In this document: positions 59,326-64,000 of the stretch, piece by piece
Numbering within the stretch: the first letter of the stretch is position 1
Layout: each line of letters begins with the position of its first letter
From: Oegoconia quadripuncta
Taxonomy: Eukaryota > Arthropoda > Insecta > Lepidoptera > Autostichidae
NCBI GenBank assembly: GCA_949316235.1
Contig: OX438742.1
Coordinates: forward strand, 34,354,853 to 34,418,852
Direction: 5' to 3'
Length of the DNA: 64,000 bases
Made by a program: the position numbers and the translations under genes
Notes under the pieces: model-generated
Databases searched by the model: none
Told to the model about the DNA's origin: nothing
What the model saw: the letters and a program-made list of their open reading frames with translations, nothing else

Positions 59326-59504
59326 AAAACGACGAAATTTTGAAAATGTTATGATTTCAGATTCCAATCAATATTTAAAAAAACAGTGTACCACAACAAA
59401 TAAAGCCTTATTATAGAATTTAATTACCTACTAATTCGTACGTAGGTATCCTCATATAAAGTCAACGTGGCGTATAGGGAACTGTAGTTCCACATTTACC
59501 TACT

Positions 59505-59681
59505 TTGTACTCCAAAACAAAGTTGGCTTGTTCCGCATTTAGTTCGAGCCAGTTAATGAGGGCCAGAAGGAAGCAAGGAGGGGCCGAACCTAGAATCGAA
59601 CACGTGTCCCTCCCGTTTCCGCTAGCTCCGGCTTCTGTATTTATCGAGTTCAGTTCGGTTAAAAAATTAAATAATGCCAAG
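59505..59681 (+). other. GC-rich patch with ATG and strong splice-donor match
   Basis: A 225-bp GC-richer island. At 59649-59654 is TCAGTT, like the insect initiator. At 59674 an ATG is followed by CCAAG and then GTAAGTGAT, a near-ideal 5' splice site with intron start at 59682. An open frame from 59505 also runs through the donor. On the minus strand, 59585-59620 contains a B-box-like GTTCGATTCTAGG, so an old SINE is the main alternative. I do not call a gene. Confidence 0.25.
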
Positions 59682-59736
59682 GTAAGTGATGGTTAGCGTA
59701 TTGAATGAGGAATACAGAAAACGTGTAGCTCTAATG

Positions 59737-59810
59737 CAGGGTTACTCAAAGTGTGGTACCTAAACCCTTATAGGGGTTCCATATTTGACGGTAGGGGGTT
59801 CACGACAAGA
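59737..59810 (+). repeat. hAT-like terminal sequence, unpaired
   Basis: CAGGGTTACTCAAAGTGTGG and the following AACCCTTATAGGGGTTCC resemble the ends of hAT transposons (CAGNGNTTCTCAAAGTGTGG type). I found no matching opposite end, so this is at most a remnant. Confidence 0.4.
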
Positions 59811-61441
59811 TTTGGCGGCTGGTCAGAATTAAAGTTAAATGGTCCAGAAATCGTCTCAATTTACGACATGAAACAAGCTCACCCATCACATTAACACTTT
59901 TGTTCTTTTTGACACTGTATTTGTTAACTTTTACTTAATAATAGTTATTAAAATAAAAAATGTCTGTGAGTTGGAATAACATTTCGGAGCGATGGTATCT
60001 ATAAACTAGACCCCGTGTGAAATATTATGTGATATTTTCTGCATTTTAGAAACAAATGTTCAAGTTGATAGGGTCTAGTGATCGTGGATGTAGTAGGTTT
60101 ATAATTTATTGCTGGGATTATTTTGTTACTTTAATATTGTATAAAAAACAAAATGTCGAAATAAACATAATAAAACAAAAGTTTAAACGAATTACCACCA
60201 GGAACCAACTCGTCTCTTCCCGCGGGTGTCGTAAAAACTGACTATGGGATTTTCCACCGAAATACATCTCGATGGTCTCACCCACTCTCACGTGTGCATT
60301 ACTGTATATTTCGTAAGGTGGACTTTGGTTGTCGTTTCAAGCATTAAACATTTAAATTTGGGAGAAAGGTCGTGACGTGACGAATGTACTACTTTCATAT
60401 ACAACTAGAACCCACCAATTTCAAAAAACACAGAAACTATCGCATATTTTTTTATATATAGTTGGTATGAAAACTAGTTAGTATCGTCTACTTACTCTTA
60501 TTAAGCAAACTTTTTTAAATACATAATGTACTTTAAATACGAAGTGAAGTGTAATTTACAAAAAATGCACTAATATAAGTTTTCTCAATGTCATACCCTT
60601 GACCATATTGCCGGCGACGACACAAACGTGACATCACAAGTGACATTCACCCGCTAGTCCTATATAATAAGTGCAGTGTGCACTGTGAAGTATATACCTA
60701 CTATGCCATCATGTAGTGTCATTAACACTTGAGACTTGACACTACTCCAGGAACTCGTTTAATTGTCACTCCTAACTCGCATTTCTTATTCCTTAATTGG
60801 ATTCAGGCTGTAATCGTACAATTAGAGATCTTAGAATACTTCTAACAGTTAACGTGAACCGTTAAATGAGACGTACTTCGTGGTCTAACTATGGAGATTA
60901 GAATACTAATTATGGTTTATTTGAACTTAAACACGAAGCTACAAATGCTCAAACGCATCTCTCCAAAAATAGTATACTTGAAATAAGAGTCTATAAGAAT
61001 GTCTTGAGAACAATTTGTATTTATCGAAGCTATTAATAATTAAACAAAAATCTTTCTTAACATTGTAACAAATATATCCCTATATTTCTGCAGGCTAACT
61101 ATAGTGACCTTCTTGCCACTTGACACTGACTTAGAACAAGACGTTAAGTATTTTTAAGCGAAGTAATTACTTACTTCTTTGTACCAAACTTGACCCTCTT
61201 TTCCATTTAGTACGTGTTTAGCGAGATATTTCTTAACGATAGTGTATCTCCATTTCAGATAGGTAACACCAAAATTATACGTATCCATTTCGCCGTAGTC
61301 AATACCAAGAAATTAAAATTTTAATGTGAACAACCATACGATGTAGTATAGCAAAAAGGGAATCTCTTCGGTGTCTGGCCGTTTGTCACACCTACATAAG
61401 CTATCCACTTGAACTTTGGCACGCTTACAGAACTTTCCACA
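59811..61441. other. No recognisable gene
   Basis: AT-rich. An inverted pair ACTAGACCC/GGGTCTAGT lies at about 60005 and 60067. TATATAATAAG precedes a GTGCAGTGTGCACTGTG near-palindrome at 60661-60690. Neither comes with a gene. Confidence 0.42.
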
Positions 61442-61760
61442 TTTTTTTTTTATGATTGACTGGATTCGCGTTTGACCACAATCTCACCTGATGGAAAGTA
61501 ACGATGTGGTCGAAGATGAAGCACGCGATCCCAGTAAATGCCTATTCACTCTGCTCTTGAAGATCCCAAGGTTGTAGGATTCAGGAAAGACTGACGCCGG
61601 AAGGGAGTTCCATGCCTTGGCTGTTCGGATGATGAATGAAGAATCGAACTTCTTAGTGCGAATGTTCGGTATATTAACTATATACAGGTGGAATCCCTCC
61701 CCAAGCCTAGTGGTCCGAAGATGGAAGGGTGACGGTGGAATAACGCACATCCGTCACAGT
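61442..61760 (-). pseudogene. LINE-B 3' fragment, copy 2 (RT C-terminus and tail)
   Basis: Minus-strand frame 61750-61484 contains IPNIRTKKFDSSFI, IRTAKAWNSLPASVFPE and SYNLGIFKSRVNRHLLG, the classic end of Jockey-like LINE reverse transcriptases (FKSRVNRHLL). A tail follows with CTTCGACCACATCG, CCATCAGGTGAGATTGTGG and CAATCATAAAAAAAAA. It keeps the NRHLLG end that copy 1 at 10412-10740 has lost. The plus-strand poly-T at 61443-61452 is its A-tail. A parent retrotransposon for SINE-A is suggested by the tail. Confidence 0.82.
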
Positions 61761-61841
61761 AGTTGAAAGAATTATGAAATATTTCTAAAAAAATAAAAAA
61801 AATTTTTAGATATATCTGCAAAAAAAAAATTACATCATCAT

Positions 61842-61866
61842 CTTCTTGCCCTAGTCCCAATTTTTT
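61842..61866 (+). repeat. Fragment of a common dispersed repeat
   Basis: CTTCTTGCCCTAGTCCCAAT is shared with 36257-36276 in Repeat-E. It is very short, so the boundary is uncertain. Confidence 0.5.
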
Positions 61867-64000
61867 TTATCTGGTGTTGAATTTGTTGGTTTACATAGAA
61901 ACTTAATTCTGCGCCAGAAAATTTTGATCTCTATACAATACAAAAGTACATTATCTCCCTTTAGTGCGTCAATATAAGATACCTTCATATTTATGCTATA
62001 ACATTTAAAATTTTCAACTGGTTTAATATATAAAAGTTACGGAACTCTGGGCGCGCGAGTCACACTCGCACTTATTCGACCTTTTTAGAATTTACATAAA
62101 TCCTGAAATACGTCTTTATTTTAACCGAGAAATACAAGAATATCTAATAATTCATTCTTATGCCAAATACCATTATCAGGGTTTTGACTACAAAAATGAC
62201 GAAATTCCTGACAACTTTCCACCTCAATATAGAGGTAGACCTACGAAAAATCCCTTCTCAGTTTCTAAGTAACCCAAAAAATACAACTTCCCAATTTCAT
62301 AATCATCGGTCTACGCGTTTGGGCTGTGCGTTCATAGATAGTGAGTTTCTTCTTTAGTTAATATCATACATATTTTGAGATTACTCACTTCAATGTTCAC
62401 AAGTGGTTCAAAATATTTACTTTAGGCGCGTCAAAGTAACATGATTTCAAAAGGAAGCGTCATACCATACTTCACAAACGAGCAATAATTGTAACAAGAG
62501 ATCGCGTTTCATGGCCATTCTCGTTCGTTCTCACGCCCCCGTGGGAGACGCCGGGATCGCTTAAACTAACACGGACTACTGGTTTAATAGACCATAGGCT
62601 GCAGCTTATGAGAAACAAACATAGCATCTGATGCATCAACGGTGCGGTACGGGCGAGACAACAAGTGGTAGGACACGATACACGATCGAATTAAACAGTT
62701 GTTCCGTTTTGCTTTCATGACTTCTTTTTATTATTCGCCATTTTAGCTGGATGTCTTTGTGAAATATACCAAAAACTACTTAAGAATTTCATTGCAAGTT
62801 AGAGAACAGAATCTGAAATAAAACACCACACTTATCTACCTAAATCGTATAAAATGATTGATTTACATTTTATACTTACCTATTTTCGAACCACACGCAC
62901 GAATAACGACATAACCCAGTGCTTACCTGCAAAAAAAGAGTTACCGTTATATCATTATGCACACCTTAATCTTGACACAAAACAACATAACAATAAGGTC
63001 GATAAGATGTCGAAGCCGACCTACTGTATCGTATCACATGCGCAATATAAATGAAATGATAAAACTTTATCCCTCGCTACAAACATTTCAAGAACGTGTA
63101 AACAATTTAAAAACAACATTATAAAGGATTCTTCTAAATTTATTAAAACAGATCATTGAAAATTTTTATTGAATTATTTGTATATAACATTTTTGTTTTG
63201 ATGTGTAACGATTGGTGATATAAGGAAGAGCTATGGTGCACTTGCCTCATACTCACACCACCACATACATCAAGCAGCAATCACATAGAACCTTCACACC
63301 TTCATACTGGGTGTTCACTGATATCCACATCTATAGAGATTTTAAAGGTCGCATGAGCAATTTTATCGCCGGGGATGAAATAGCTATTAATTCTAATGAA
63401 GCCACAGCATTATATCCTTGGCTTGTAATTGCGTCAAAATAATTTTACTGATATATGTTTTCCCGTCTCACCATGCATATGCATCCAAAAACATAGAAGT
63501 TTCTAAGATTTATTTACATTATCTTTATTCGTAAGTATTGTACCTAGCTAATGTTAGAAGATCAGATAAGTCAATAAATTCATCATTGCCGTCTCCCAAA
63601 TGCACACTCAATCACTCTCAGCATGTTGATATTACAAAGTGTGATACCCCGGGCCGCGCGGTACCGGTATACAGACACTGTCACACGCATGGATACGTAA
63701 TAGAAGAAGCGCATTTGTTAATTCAACGTCAGTCAAACCAACCTTTTGTAATCCAATCTCAGATACTAACGAACCTTTGTCGTTGTATTCAGTCCAATAA
63801 TAGCTGTGTTTAGTTTTTTAATGAAGCTTATTCCGACGTCGTCGTAGGCCGTCGACAGAGCACAACGTCTAGGTGTAATTGATCGCAAGTCACACTATTA
63901 GGGTTAAACAAATATTTTGATTGCTGCTATCTAAAGACTAAAAATACTTAAATTTCAAAGAGTTAACAGTAAATACTTTGTCGGTTTATATTGTTGTTTA
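61867..64000. other. No recognisable gene in 2.1 kb
   Basis: GC-richer patches at 62515-62680 (CGCCCCCGTGGGAGACGCCG) and 63640-63670 (CCCGGGCCGCGCGGTACCGG) are notable. The plus-strand frames at 62160-62357, 62854-63054, 63233-63442 and 63538-63813 have fairly balanced composition but match no family I know and show no splice signals that I can defend. Confidence 0.4.

Noticed and set aside
59737..59810. Complete hAT element
   Set aside because: Only one hAT-like end could be seen; no matching inverted end and no transposase were found nearby.

Overview
The window is AT-rich, gene-poor animal nuclear DNA, most likely from a moth or butterfly (Lepidoptera). This rests on recognising many interspersed repeats whose sequences I associate with lepidopteran genomes: tRNA-headed SINEs, RTE-type and RNase-H-bearing LINE remnants, Helitron-like ends closing in CTAG, and mariner elements. 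No database search was possible, so the order-level call is inference from memory of these families. I found no host protein-coding gene, rRNA gene or true tRNA gene. The window reads as intergenic or long-intron sequence that has collected transposable elements.

Only two long open reading frames look real, and both are transposases of the IS630-Tc1-mariner superfamily. At 8160-9455 there is a complete 1296-bp mariner (DD34D) with 27-bp terminal inverted repeats (TIRs), TA target duplications and an unbroken 357-residue transposase. At 38660-40725 there is a complete 2066-bp element with unusually long 256-bp TIRs that differ at one base, TA target duplications, and an unbroken 353-residue transposase on the minus strand with a DUF4817-type N-terminus and 40 residues between its last two catalytic aspartates. 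The matching TIRs and intact frame suggest a very recent insertion.

Region by region. 1-7.4 kb: a LINE 3' tail, a decayed LINE ORF2 (reverse transcriptase plus RNase H, minus strand, about 2.7-4.6 kb) and a 5'-truncated SINE-A. 7.4-13.9 kb: a MITE, the mariner, and several LINE 3' ends. 17-19 kb: SINEs and a Helitron-like end. 22.5-23.3 kb: two striking hairpin loci. 24.7-38.5 kb: the densest repeat area, with four copies of SINE-A, a SINE-B with clear target duplication, a second MITE copy, a nested foldback element, and a LINE remnant split by a palindromic MITE. 38.66-40.73 kb: the long-TIR element. 42-64 kb: mostly unannotatable AT-rich DNA with scattered LINE and SINE pieces.

How the parts relate: the 3' 45 bp of SINE-A match the 3' end of a LINE present at 10.4 and 61.4 kb, which suggests that this LINE supplied the machinery that copied SINE-A. 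The two TTAGGTC-ended MITEs have ends unlike either transposase gene here, so some other mariner must have moved them. Boundaries of degenerate repeats are approximate unless target duplications are stated.
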